Shown: in pieces, positions 10,913 to 21,239 of the stretch
How positions within the stretch are numbered: position 1 is the stretch's first letter
How the letters are laid out: each line of letters begins with the position of its first letter
Origin: Perognathus longimembris pacificus
Lineage: Eukaryota > Chordata > Mammalia > Rodentia > Heteromyidae
NCBI RefSeq assembly: GCF_023159225.1
Contig: NC_063168.1
Span: 60,243,398 to 60,307,397, forward strand
Length of the DNA stretch: 64,000 bases
Direction of reading: 5' to 3'
Position numbers and translations under genes: made by a program
Notes under the pieces: generated by a model
Seen by the model: the letters and a program-made list of their open reading frames with translations, nothing else
Databases searched by the model: none
Told to the model about the DNA's origin: nothing

Positions 10913-11872
10913 ATTACAAATATAAAGTAAACATTCATTGGATGCCTGGTACCATAAAATTCTGTTCTCGAAGCTGTCAGTAATACATCAAGAATGAGAG
11001 TAGATGGTTGATCATCACAGTCTCTCATATTTGAGTATAACAGCTGTATACTATATCTGTTTGAACCATGGGGTGTCCATGACTCATAACTTAAAGCAAC
11101 TAAGGCCAAAGAGGACACAAATGCCTCAGAAGAAGAATTTTAGATGGTGACCACATCAACTCACAGGCAGAAATCAGCCAACCCTGACTAAATGAATAAC
11201 AAAGGACTTTAATAATACATTTCTGTTAGAATCTGTAAAAAGTTTCTACTGATGAAAAATCTGTCATGTCAATGGTTCCCAACCAAATCTGCTTATAATC
11301 CATTTTCAGTGACCCTCAGCTTCCTTTGAAGTAGAATAAGCTACTAAAGCACTTGGCCAACAATAAGCACATTGTTAAGTGAGTCCTTATAAAACTTACT
11401 ATTGTGGAGAAAAGCTACTTGGGAGAGTAAGTGTGATATCACACTACTTTTACTATGTAGCCGCATGCTATCTAAAATCATATGCAGCTGTTTAAACAAA
11501 GAGACAATTCAAGCATCATCTTTTTTTAAAAAACACTATCTTGCTTTTCCTATGACCTTTACTAATTTCTAAATAGTTTTGCTTAATATTTTAGAGAGAC
11601 TAGTTATATTTTTACATAACTAACAGTGTCAGGTCAGGTATGACTCAGAAGTCTTCTTTTGGCTACAAGATTGCTCATGAATCCCAGGGCACGCGTGGAA
11701 GGAATCACAATTTTGGACTCTTGTCTATGTACTTTTGTCTCCAATATGCAAACACACAGATTTCATACCACAAACTGCACAAAAATGTTCATATGATATT
11801 ACACTGCCAAGCACTATCTACATGTACTGTGCCATCAAAACTAATGCGACCCATTTTTATTTATTTTTTTGT
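10913..11872. other. Unmarked intron
   Basis: AT-rich, no recognised feature. Confidence 0.4.
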
Positions 11873-11950
11873 CAGTTATAGGGCTTGAACTCTGGACCTG
11901 GGCGCTGTCCCTGAGCTCTTCAGCTCAAGGCTTGAGCCTGTGGCTCTTAA
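11873..11950 (-). repeat. Geo monomer fragment
   Basis: Reverse-strand right-monomer sequence (gggcttgaactctggacctggg ... tcagctcaaggct), about 150 bp downstream of the BABAM2 donor, in the transcribed sense. Confidence 0.6.
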
Positions 11951-12095
11951 TGCAACTTAATGCCACTTAATGCAACACATTCTTAATCAAATAAAAGTTA
12001 ATAAAGAAAATCATTTATAGTTCACAAGTGACAATGGAAAGAGCAAAGACCACACTGGTGAGCCAAGAGAAGCACAGGCTACTTAATGACATTGA

Positions 12096-12102
12096 CACTT
12101 AC
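12096..12102 (-). promoter_or_regulatory. BABAM2 5' splice site
   Basis: Minus-strand GTAAGTG directly follows the exon base at 12103, a near-perfect U1-type donor (GCA|GTAAGT). Confidence 0.85.
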
Positions 12103-12212
12103 TGCTCAATTCGGGGTGACAGGTACAGCTTGGGGTACACCTGGGTAGCTTCAGTGTCCTCAAAACTGACAGAAAGGAGGGCCACATCTTCTCCAGGATC
12201 TTCATTTACATC
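12103..12212 (-). CDS. BABAM2: BABAM2 (BRE/BRCC45) internal coding exon, 110 bp
   Basis: Read on the minus strand, 12212 to 12103 gives 36 complete codons plus two bases of a His codon. It starts [19 protein letters not shown] and ends [11 protein letters not shown], which I recognise as the central part of BABAM2, about residues 190-226 of ~383. Splice signals agree: acceptor AG at 12214-12213 after a pyrimidine-rich stretch, a TACTGAT branch-point match with its A at 12232 (20 nt upstream), and donor GTAAGTG from 12102 down. The exon starts in phase 0 and ends two bases into a codon. BABAM2 is the UEV-domain scaffold of the BRCA1-A complex (nucleus, K63-ubiquitin at DNA breaks) and of cytoplasmic BRISC, working with BRCC36, Abraxas and MERIT40. 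No stop or frameshift is seen, and the intact splice sites argue against a processed pseudogene. Exon number is not assigned. Confidence 0.93.
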
Positions 12213-12240
12213 CTTAGACAGGAAGTGAAAATCAGTATCG
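12213..12240 (-). promoter_or_regulatory. BABAM2 3' splice site and branch point
   Basis: On the minus strand a TACTGAT branch-point match (branch A at 12232) is followed by a short pyrimidine-rich tract and AG at 12214-12213. A composite SINE starts at 12261, so the signal keeps only about 48 bp of unique intron upstream. Confidence 0.8.
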
Positions 12241-12260
12241 TGAATATCTGCTCTCTGAAC

Positions 12261-12470
12261 TTTTTTGTGTGTGTGCCAGTCCCAGGGCTATGTCTAATCG
12301 TTTTTTGCTCAGGACTAGCACTCTACCACTTGAGCCACAGCTCTACTTCTGGCTTTTGTTGGTCATTTATTGGAGGCAAGAGTCTCACAGACTTTTTGCC
12401 CCAGTTGCTTTCAAATGGTGATCCTCAGATCTCAGAATCCTGAGCAGGACTGTAGGCATGAGTCTATGAT
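12261..12470 (-). repeat. 7SL-left + Geo-right composite SINE next to the exon
   Basis: Poly(T), then Geo right arm (ccagtcccagggc ... tgctcaggactagcactctacc) and 7SL left arm (gatcctcagatctcag ... ggcatgagtc), all reversed. Its A-tail end lies about 48 bp from the BABAM2 splice acceptor, in sense with the gene. Confidence 0.85.
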
Positions 12471-12477
12471 CCTTCTG

Positions 12478-12536
12478 CGTGAACTCCTTAGATACTGATA
12501 CTGGGATTACAGACATTCACCACCACACCTAGCTTT
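12478..12536 (-). repeat. 7SL/B1 SINE fragment
   Basis: The run ctgggattacagacattcac ... cacctagc is the reverse of a 7SL-type 5' end. Confidence 0.65.
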
Positions 12537-13332
12537 CTTCAAATATCTTACTAGTGAAGAGCTAGCTCATAGTCTACTGTCATTGAAACCATGCTGTGAA
12601 CTCCTTAATCAAGTTGAACAGGACATCCTTTACCAAAATTCATCACGACTCTAGAGCTATGGCTCTCAAACTTTTTGACCAAAAAAGCCTGCCACAATGA
12701 GTAAGGCACAGGCCCCTATATAGCACTTCTTCTCATATCCAGGTGGAGGAGGGGAGTGAATCTTGTGGTAAAAAATGAGTCAAGAACACAGTTAATGAAT
12801 TGCAGTAAACATATTGCCATAAGCATTTCTATGCTAAAACATCAACATAAAATGTTAAAATATCCAGTAATCTTATTATACCTGCCTCTATGGTATGCTG
12901 TAAATTATTTAAGTATCAAAACTTTTCCAGAAATATGTCTTCATGAAGTATATCACCATACAAGTAAATTGGATGGTTATTTACAAGTCAACTTCAGTAA
13001 GTATACATGGATGATCTACATATCTTAAATGTCAATTCATAAAAATATAGTGGATAAAATATTGATCTAAGTATGATTACTGTGATCAATATATCAATGA
13101 GCACTGTGAGTTAATTACAATAAAATTAGAAACAATAAAGCGGAACTTGTTGTGATTTATAATTAAAAAGCAAGACTAGAAATACTTTGACTACAAGAAC
13201 CCACCATAGCAACATTGATGAAGTGTCCTGAATCAATTATTGCCAAGTACCAAGTATCTGTCATGGTTCTGAATAAAATGTTCAATTAGAATAACTCTAA
13301 TACCATGTCCATTTAAAATTTCTGTCAATCAA
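12537..13332. other. Unmarked intron
   Basis: AT-rich, nothing assigned. Confidence 0.4.
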
Positions 13333-13545
13333 TACACTGGGCAAGATGATACACTCCTGTGATGCAGTTAGTTATGCAGGAGGCTATCTGCAGGAAGATC
13401 AGACCAAGACTGGCTTGGGAAATAAATCCAAGAACCTACTTAAAAAATCAAACAAAAATGACCAGAAATATGGCTCAACTGGTACAGCAGCTGTGGCTCA
13501 ACTGGTAGTGAACCTTGCAAACTATAAGGCCCTTAGCTGAAACTA
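13333..13545 (+). repeat. Old 7SL-tRNA composite SINE
   Basis: Diverged 7SL-like arm (actgggcaagatgatacactcctgt) followed by a duplicated tRNA-like A-box region (tggctcaactggta twice). Degraded 3' end. Confidence 0.55.
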
Positions 13546-14259
13546 CAATAAGGGCCCCCAAAAGGAGGCACAAGAGTGAAATGCATATATGAAATAAGAA
13601 TCATAATGTGTCTTTCATCCTAAAAATTAAAATTTTAGAAAGAAAGAAACCTTGCTGGACTGTACCTAGTCCCCTACATTCCCTAATCGCTCTCACTGAG
13701 AGCTGCCTTTGTTCTTCGGACTCTATTAGTTGACCGTTGGTCTCTCCAAGGACTCACACTAATCACAGCAATGCTTCTCCATTCTTTCCTTACTTGGTGT
13801 CTAAACACTTTTGGACATGGATGATCATTTGGACTCTCGTTTTGTTACTTAAAAAAATCATCATCTCTCTGCTGCTTCCCCTCCCATTTTCATTCTTTCT
13901 TTAACATCATAATATATTTTGTTTTATATTACAAAGATTAGGCTTATTTTAATCATTTAAAGCACATAGACAGCTCTCTACTTCTCAAGGAAATCAAGAT
14001 CAACTGTATGTAGCTTTGGAAGCTTTTTTTGTTCTCATAAACACATACTCACACATTTGCATATAAACAGCTCTTTAACCTGTTTTGTGTTCTCTAATGG
14101 ATTCATATTATACATATCACTCTATCAACTGCTTTTTAAATAGCCATATAAACATCCCCATGCATGGATTTATCTTTTATTTAATCATTACCCTAGAAAC
14201 TGATCTTCAGGTTGTTTGCAACTCTTTGCCTCTGGATAGCACTGTAATGAATATTCTTA
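13546..14259. other. Unmarked intron
   Basis: Nothing assigned. Confidence 0.4.
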
Positions 14260-14325
14260 TGTATACATATTTACATATATTTATGTGTGTATATACATAC
14301 ATATGTATATATATACACACACGTG
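14260..14325. repeat. (TA/TG)n alternating purine-pyrimidine tract
   Basis: Mixed TA, TG and CA dinucleotide repeats. Confidence 0.8.
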
Positions 14326-14837
14326 TATCTTTACTTACTGCTGGGACTCATGTTTCTTAACAGACAACTAAATCAGCTTGTTAGGTTAAAGGTTTGCAAA
14401 TATTTTACATTTTAATAGAACTTAATATATTATTTTCTGAAAACCTGGTGTAATTCACACTTAGAGCCTTAAATTTCTACAGCAGTGAGAAGAGTCCATT
14501 TCCCCTCACCCCTAAGTAACTGGGTAGAGATGACTATGATCAGTCTTTAATTTAATACTGGCAATGTGATAACTGAAAACTGAATTCAATGAGTGAGGTC
14601 AAATGACTTTTCACTGAACATTTAGATGCCTTCTGTAAATTTCCTGATCAAACCCATTACCTAGTTTTCTTTAAGCTATTTGGTCTTTTTTGTTATTTAG
14701 TAAGATTATTAACCCTCTCTGACCACATGGATGGGTACAAATATCTTCTTTCATAGCAAACATGATTTGAAAAAGGGGAAGATAATGTGGAGGGGTTGAA
14801 CGTAGTCAAAGTATATTGTATTCATGAAACTTTTTTA

Positions 14838-14886
14838 TATTATTCATAATATTTCATAATATTTCATAATATTTCATAATATTTTC
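14838..14886. repeat. 10-bp tandem repeat
   Basis: About four head-to-tail copies of AATATTTCAT, almost without change. Confidence 0.9.
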
Positions 14887-15159
14887 ATATTAATGTATGA
14901 TAATTCATACATAAAATTAAATTTTAAAAAAGTTTTTTTTCTTAGTCTAGATTTCAATTTTTTTTTTTTTACTTTGAGGGCAGTTCTGATATCACAGAAA
15001 ATTAGACAGCTACAGAATTGAATTAATGCCAGTCAATAATTCTGGAATATAAATTTTAGAGTAGCATGATAGAAAAGAAGCATGGACTTATTTCTTGTGC
15101 TTTTTTTTTTTTTTCTGAACTGGGGAACTAGTAGATGAGTGAGTAGGAAAGAGAAGGAT
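14887..15159. other. Unmarked intron, T-rich
   Basis: Several T-homopolymers; no named feature. Confidence 0.4.
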
Positions 15160-15212
15160 GTTGGCAGTACCTGGCACCTAGAAATCAGTTTGTTGAATGA
15201 ATAAATTAGTGA
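15160..15212 (+). repeat. L2 3'-end fragment
   Basis: The run cagtacctggcacctag ... tttgttgaatgaataaa resembles the L2 3' terminus. Confidence 0.5.
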
Positions 15213-15654
15213 AGAATGAATATGAATTCCAAGTCTTCATTTTCTCTATATTATGAATTTTTTAGGCTCTGGCTTTATAAAAGTTATTACCACCAAAAAA
15301 GGCTGAAAATTTAAGTGCTGACTGCTGCCCACCGTTAGACCAAGTTCTCTACAGCTAGTAGTGGTCTCAACAGGAGAGCCCAGATTTGGAATCTAAGCTT
15401 GCTTATCAAATTTCTCTTTATACAGATGCTAAAATATTCAGTCTTGAATTTTCCTTTCTATAAAACAAAAAGGTAAAGTTTTAAACTATTTAGGGTCCGC
15501 AATAGATGGAACGACCTAAGTATATGACTCTGAAACTCAAAATGTCTAAAATTAAGATAGAAGAAATTCTCCTTGTAGAAATAAAATAATTGTGTGATCC
15601 AAGTGTAAGAGTCTTCTTTATAGTTTGGCTGAAAGACAAAAGGAAATATCCTTG

Positions 15655-16160
15655 ACTTAAAAAATTGTCTTTATGTAGTTATAACAAGGAGGAACCATAT
15701 AACAGAGCAGTTTATGAATACAATACATCTTGATCAGTGTCAGCTCCCTTCAAAATTCTCACTGTTTTTCAATGCATTTCTTCTCTCTACATCCTCAGTT
15801 CTTCAATGCACTCCTTCCCTTACTTGTCTAAACTATGTGGTTATATACAACGAATTCTTGACTGCATTCTTCCTCCACCCCCTTTCCCTTTTTCATTAGT
15901 CTACCTCTCTCCCTTTGACCCACGTGCTCTCTTTCATGTATCCTTTCCTGGTGTTGATTTTGTTGAGCTGTGACCTAGTCTTCCTAAAAGATTATACTAC
16001 TTGAGCTCGCCACACAGTCTATTATCCTTAAGTTAATTTATTTGTAAACACTTGCACACAGCCCATCCCAATGTGTTTATTTCTAGATTTATAGATTTAT
16101 CTACCACAAATGAAGGAAAACAGACAACCTTTGTTTCTCTGGATCTGGATTGCTTCACTT
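15655..16160 (-). mobile_element. Old L1, 3' part in minus orientation
   Basis: Reverse of an older L1 3' UTR (agcagtttatgaatacaatac ... acctagtcttcctaaaag) running into the end of ORF2 (tctctggatctggattgcttcactt). It matches 21240-21800 and 26985-27280. At 16161 the L1 homology switches strand. Confidence 0.78.
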
Positions 16161-16409
16161 AATAGACTTCTCAGAAGAAGAAACAAAAATGGCCAATAGA
16201 CACATGAAGAAATGCTCAACATCTCTGGCCATAAAGGAAATGCAAACCAAAACAACATTAAGATTTCATCTCACCCCAGTTTGAATGGCCATCACCAAGA
16301 AGACAAACAACAAATGCAGGCAAGATGTGGCCAAAGGGGAACTCTAATACAATGCTGGTGGGAATATAAGCTTGTTTAATCAATCTGCAAAGCAGTATGG
16401 GGACTCTTC
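16161..16409 (+). mobile_element. Old L1, 5'-inverted ORF2 segment, left half
   Basis: Plus-strand ORF2 C-terminal coding sequence (tctcagaagaagaaacaaaa ... catgaagaaatgctcaacatc). It belongs to the L1 whose 3' part is reversed at 15655-16160, the pattern of twin priming. It is interrupted at 16409 by a younger L1 and resumes at 17619. Confidence 0.82.
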
Positions 16410-16426
16410 AAAAAATTAAACATAGA

Positions 16427-16927
16427 TTGAGATTCCATCTCACCCCAGCAAGAATGTCATATATCAAGAAAACTAATAATAACAATTGTTGGAGGGGATG
16501 TGGCCAAAAGGGAACCCTACTTCATTGTTGGTGGGAATGTAAACTGGTTCAGCCACTCTGGCAAGCAGTATGGAGATTCCTCAGAAGGCTCAATATAGAA
16601 CTCCCCTATGACCCAGCAGCCCCACTGTTGGGTATCTATCCAAAAGCCCACAAACAAAATCACAGTAATGCCACCAGCACAACAATGTTCATCGCAGCAC
16701 AATTTGTCATAGCGAGAAGCTGGAACCAACCCAGATGCCCCTCCATAGATGAATGGATCAGGAAAATGTGGTACATTTACACAATGGAATTTTATGCCTC
16801 TATCAGAAAGAATGACATTGTTCCATTTGTAAGGAAATGGAAGGACTTGGAAAAAGTTATACTAAGTGAAGTGAGCCAGACCCAAAGAAACATGGACTCT
16901 ATGGCCTCCCTTATTGGGAATAATTAG
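16427..16927 (+). pseudogene. L1 ORF2 C-terminal remnant
   Basis: Open to the stop at 16925-16927. It encodes the C-terminus of the L1 ORF2 protein (endonuclease/reverse transcriptase), including the cysteine motif CWRGCGQKGTLLHCWWEC (C-x3-C-x7-H-x4-C) and the WNQPRCPSIDEWIRKMWY region typical of LINE-1. The endonuclease and reverse-transcriptase domains are missing because of 5' truncation. The frame extends upstream to 16397 only because the host L1 happens to be open there, so that methionine is not an authentic start. Not a functional gene. Confidence 0.92.
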
Positions 16928-17601
16928 TACAGGTTTAGGCAAGCCATAGCAGAGCATCACAAGGCCCAATAGCTATACCCTTAGAAACACATAAGATTAT
17001 GCTAATTGAAATGAACTCCATGTTATGGAAACAAGTGATATATCACAGTTGTAACTACTTTCAACGTCCTATGTGTATGTGTAGTTTCTATTATTGATAA
17101 TGTTTTGTATCACCTTCCTATGTTTGTACCTACACTATCTCTGTAATCTTATCTGAGTATAGTGGAAACCGTGTTTACTGGTATTGGAAGTAGGAAATTC
17201 AAAGGGAATACCAAATTCGAGAGACACAGGGTAAAAAAAGAGAAATAACTACAAAAGCAATACTTGCAAAACTGTTTGGTGTAAGTGAACTGAACACCTG
17301 GGGGGGGGGAGGGAAAGGGGGGGAGGGAGGGGGGCATGAGGGACAAGGCAACAAACAGTACAAGAAATGTATCCAATGCCCAACGTATGATACTGTAACC
17401 TCTCTGTACGTCAGTTTGATAATAAAAATTTGAGAAAAAAAAAAAAAAAACAATGAAGGGCTCATGGGGGGAAAGGGAAAGGGTGAGGAGGGAGGGAGGT
17501 AGGAGGGACGAGGGAACAAACAGTACAAAAAATGTATCCAATGCCTAATGTATGAAACTGTAACCTCTCTGTACATCAGTTTGATAATAAAATTTTGAAA
17601 A
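16427..17601 (+). mobile_element. Young 5'-truncated L1 with two tandem 3' ends
   Basis: ORF2 C-terminus, then a 3' UTR with a G-rich tract (17301-17334), a polyadenylation region and A-run at 17435-17450, then a second copy of the 3' end (17451-17600) with its own G-rich tract, aataaaattttg and A-tail. The whole unit is flanked by one 17-bp TSD, AAAAAATTAAACATAGA, at 16410-16426 and 17602-17618. The insertion therefore behaves as one event, or as one event plus a later hit in its A-tail. Confidence 0.9.
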
Positions 17602-17618
17602 AAAAAATTAAACATAGA

Positions 17619-17885
17619 AAAACCCTATGATCCAACAATTCCACTCCTAAGTATTTACTCAAAAGATTACAAACCAGGATACATACAGTAAAGCTACCAG
17701 CACTACAATGTTCAGTGGAAAATGGATCAAGGAAATGTGTTATATACACAAAATGAAATTTTATTCATCTATTGGAAAGAATGATATTGTACCATTCATA
17801 AGGAAATGGCAAGACTTGGAAAAAATTCTATTAAATGAAGTAATCCAGACCCAGAAAAGCGATGACTCAAATACTATCCTCTGAA
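17619..17885 (+). mobile_element. Old L1, 5'-inverted ORF2 segment, right half
   Basis: Continues from 16409 after the young insertion (aaaccctatgatccaacaattcc ... catctattggaaagaatgat ... aagtaatccagaccc). Frame is broken; much more diverged than the L1 inside it. Confidence 0.85.
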
Positions 17886-17961
17886 TCCCGAGTGTCCTTG
17901 TGAAAGGTCAAGGTGGTAGCCTATTATTTCAAAACTCAAACACTGCAAAAACTACACTGCC

Positions 17962-18169
17962 TTGGGGCTGGGAATATGGCCTAGTGGCAAGAGCGCTTGT
18001 CTCGTATACATGAAGCCCTGGGTTCGATTCCCCAGCACCATATATATAGAAAATGGCCAGAAGTGGTGCTGTGGCTCAAGTGGCAGAGTGATAGCCTTGA
18101 GCAAAAAGAAGCCAGGGACACTGCTCAGGCCCTGAGTCCAAAGTCCAGGACTGGCAAAAAAAAACCCAA
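17962..18169 (+). repeat. IDL-Geo SINE, full length
   Basis: Complete dimer with A-rich tail. TSD AAAACTRCACTGCC at 17948-17961 and 18170-18183 has one mismatch. Confidence 0.93.
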
Positions 18170-18183
18170 AAAACTGCACTGCC

Positions 18184-19060
18184 AAAAACCAGGGGCCACT
18201 GAGATCCTTTACAACCACGTATCTATGGATAATTTATAATTCATTCCATTTCCTACTTTTAACTTTCTACTTAATTGTTATTACAATGAAGGACACAAAT
18301 GCTTAAAGACAATCCTCCAAAGAAAAGGAATGACCCTGGTTTATATAATCCACATTTGTCATCTGACATCTTCCAGAAAGCACATGAAATGCTGGTTTGA
18401 ATATAAACTAGTTATTTCTAGGAGCTCATTTAATGAACTCTTGTAATGTTTTATTCCTCTTGGTATGGCACATGAGTTTTCCCTGAATTGGTATTTGATT
18501 TCTAATAGATACCTACGTTTGATTTTGAGTGCTTAAATAAACCCAAAGCATTCCAAAAATACAAATCCACACAGCGCTGTTTCCAGTTTCTGTAACTCTT
18601 AACAAGCTTGTCTATGTGTTCCCTCCCATCTGGGAAATTAGAAAAGAAGCTCTTGTACCATGGTTCTTAGAAGCTAACATTACAGATGATTATTGTAACC
18701 ACTAATGGCAGCATTTGGAAAAGCAGGGATAGTTAAGACATAGTAAGGGACATTTTAAAATGTACAAGTATACATTTTCAGGGCTTTCTATCTGCGCCAT
18801 CTGAAAGTGCCACAGGCTAAAATGAGGGAAAAGATTCCAAATCTGCTAAATCTACAAAATATTGTGTTCTTCCTTTACAAAAGTGTGCCAGGCACTCACG
18901 GCCATGCTCTTCTCCTGAGATCTAACAGTGACTCTAGCTCAGGCCTGGCTTGTAACAGAAAGTGCTTCTGTGGCTTATACTCATTGCAAGTGAGCTACTT
19001 TTCCTGTTCATTGTTGTTTCTCAGTGTATACATAGCAATTTGCATGAAAATAAAAAACAA
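18184..19060. other. Unmarked intron
   Basis: Nothing assigned. Confidence 0.4.
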
Positions 19061-19275
19061 AAAATGGCCAGGCTCATGCCTGTAATCCTATTTACTCAGG
19101 AGACTGAGATCTGAGAATCACGATTCTAAACCAGCCTAGGCAGGAAAGCCCACGAGACACTTAGCTCCACCTAAGTACCAAAAAGCCAGAAGTGAAGTCG
19201 TGGCCCAAGAGTAGATTGCTAGCCTTTAGCAAAAAAAACTTGGGGACAGCAATCAGGACTGGCACAAACAAAAAC
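19061..19275 (+). repeat. 7SL-left + Geo-right composite SINE
   Basis: 7SL arm (ggctcatgcctgtaatcc ... actgagatctgag), the linker gaaagcccacgagac, then Geo arm (cagaagtgaagtcgtgg ... caggactggc). Confidence 0.82.
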
Positions 19276-20577
19276 AATGGCAAGAATTAGAGAAAGAATG
19301 ATTAAATGGGTGAAATTAAACACTGCATATACTTTTCTAATTCAAAGAATATCTGGGCTCCAAGGTTTCTTGTATTAACTAATAGAAATCAATAGAAATT
19401 TCCTTCTGTTAGGAAGACCTTCAATGTTCATCTCCTTAGTTCTTCAAATCTATGACTGCTTAATATTAAAGAAAGTCCACATCTGAAGGATGGTACCAGC
19501 CAAGAATACATCTACTAATATAATAACCGAAGTCAACATTTTTGTTTAGACCATAATGACTCATAAGGCTCTTTGCAAGTATCAAAAGGGTATAGAAAAA
19601 GAAACAATTTCTCTTGGAAATGAAAGTAAATGCAAGTATAATTTATCATTAGCTCTATTCTTTTGATATGTGAATTATTTCAAGATAGCAATCATTAAAC
19701 AAGTCCAATTTGTTGAGAACCGAAGTGTCAATACAGATAGATACAAACTACCAATTAACTAATTGCTCATAGGTACTCAATGAACCAAAAATGCTATAAA
19801 CCATAGGTTACATAGAAAGATTTAACAACAACAAAAACAAAAAAGCCATTCTATTTCTCATTTCAAAAAGGCTTACAACCAATCTCTAAAGCCACTACAA
19901 GCAATGTCAGTCTGTAGGTAAAGTAAGTATAGTAAGCCATTAGAGTATGTTAAAAACTTGATTAGTACTATTTAAATCACATTTTAAGTGGTATTAAGTA
20001 AAAACCACAATTCTTAGGGTGACCAAGAAACTATAGCTAGATAAACAAATACCTCAGTATGCAGTAACTATAAACTACCAACAATCAAAAATTTCCGAAG
20101 CAGAATCTCATCTTGCATTGCAGTTAGTGAAGCTTGTATTTTAGAGCCTCTGCTATTAGATACTATCAATTTATCACCATCAGCTTACATCAATTTTCAA
20201 ATCAATATTTTCAAGGAAGAGTAAGACATTTATAGTGTTTCCATGTGTTCAAGCATTTATCATGAAAGTAAAATATGTAATAACTTACAAACATAATGAA
20301 GAAAATTAAAGCGGGGAAAGGATATGGAAGAAAAAGGAAATGACACTTTAGGAAAGATGGTCAACAAAAGCCTTGAAATCAGCAGTGGCTTTGGATTATG
20401 TAAGGCAGATTTAGAATAAAAAGTTCTCATCTTCTCAACATAACCAGGCCCAAAAAGAACTTGAATTTGGATCCCCCTGGCATTATGACATGACAGTAAG
20501 TATGGCAAGAATCTGATTAAATCTAAGCAGAAGAAATATTCAAGAACAAGGAAAATTCTGTAGATAAGACCTTAAGA
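19276..20577. other. Unmarked intron
   Basis: Nothing assigned in 1.3 kb. Confidence 0.4.
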
Positions 20578-20660
20578 ACTAGGGATACAGCTTACCGGTA
20601 GGAATTGTACCTAGCATGTGCAAGGCTCTGGGCTCAATTTTACAGCACTGCAAAATAGTA
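20578..20660 (+). repeat. ID-like monomer SINE
   Basis: The run actagggatacagcttacc ... gggctcaattttacagcac is a diverged ID monomer with an ataa-rich tail. Confidence 0.65.
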
Positions 20661-21239
20661 ATAACAATAACTACTACCACTTGGTTTCACTCTGTCCTAT
20701 ATAATACTTATCATTTCAGAATTTGGGTCCTTTCTCTATTTAAAAGTGCTTGGAAACATGTAAATACCTAATGAAAGAGTCTAGCCAGAAAGCAAAAACA
20801 AATCCAGAAGTAAGGGATTTAAAATTGAACTAAACAAATGAAAAAGAGCAGTAGTGCATGTCTTATGGATAGCTCTTCTTCTGATGATCTGATTCCTAAG
20901 CTTGCCATGCAGCGGGGTGTTGTAACATTAGGTTGAGCATTCTCAGAGCTTATTTACAGCTTTTCTCCACCATATATTGAATTCTTGGTTAAAATCTTTT
21001 TGATATTTTAAGATCCCTTATGAAGATAGCATTTGCCAGAGTAACCTGTAATTTGATTTCTCCAAATGAAAATGGGAATGTTCTCCCTGCTTCATCTGGA
21101 AAAAGTGGCTCCATCTCCATGTATTTTAATAGACCGTGACTAAAATATTTTCATTTGTCATTCCCCTGGTCAATGATTTTACTCTCCTTTTCTTATTTGG
21201 TATGGTTCTAACTTCTACAGTTCTAATTCCTTGTAAATT
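20661..21239. other. Unmarked intron
   Basis: Nothing assigned. Confidence 0.4.

Larger units (their letters stand above)
1..12102 (-). other. BABAM2: BABAM2 intron downstream of the exon (partial)
   Basis: This should be the intron after the recognised exon in transcription order. I looked for the next BABAM2 coding segment (the ALGGSS/HIPAFPGG region) on the minus strand and did not see it, so the intron is probably longer than 12.1 kb. The recognisable content is repeats, listed separately. The intronic assignment is inferred from the exon, not seen directly. Confidence 0.7.

Noticed and set aside
16397..16927. Longest open frame (176 codons) as a gene
   Set aside because: It is L1 ORF2 C-terminus, 5'-truncated, and its first codons come from a different, older L1.
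17149..17615. Two minus-strand frames of 130-138 codons with repeated motifs
   Set aside because: They are antisense to the duplicated L1 3' UTR. The internal repetition reflects the two tandem 3' ends.
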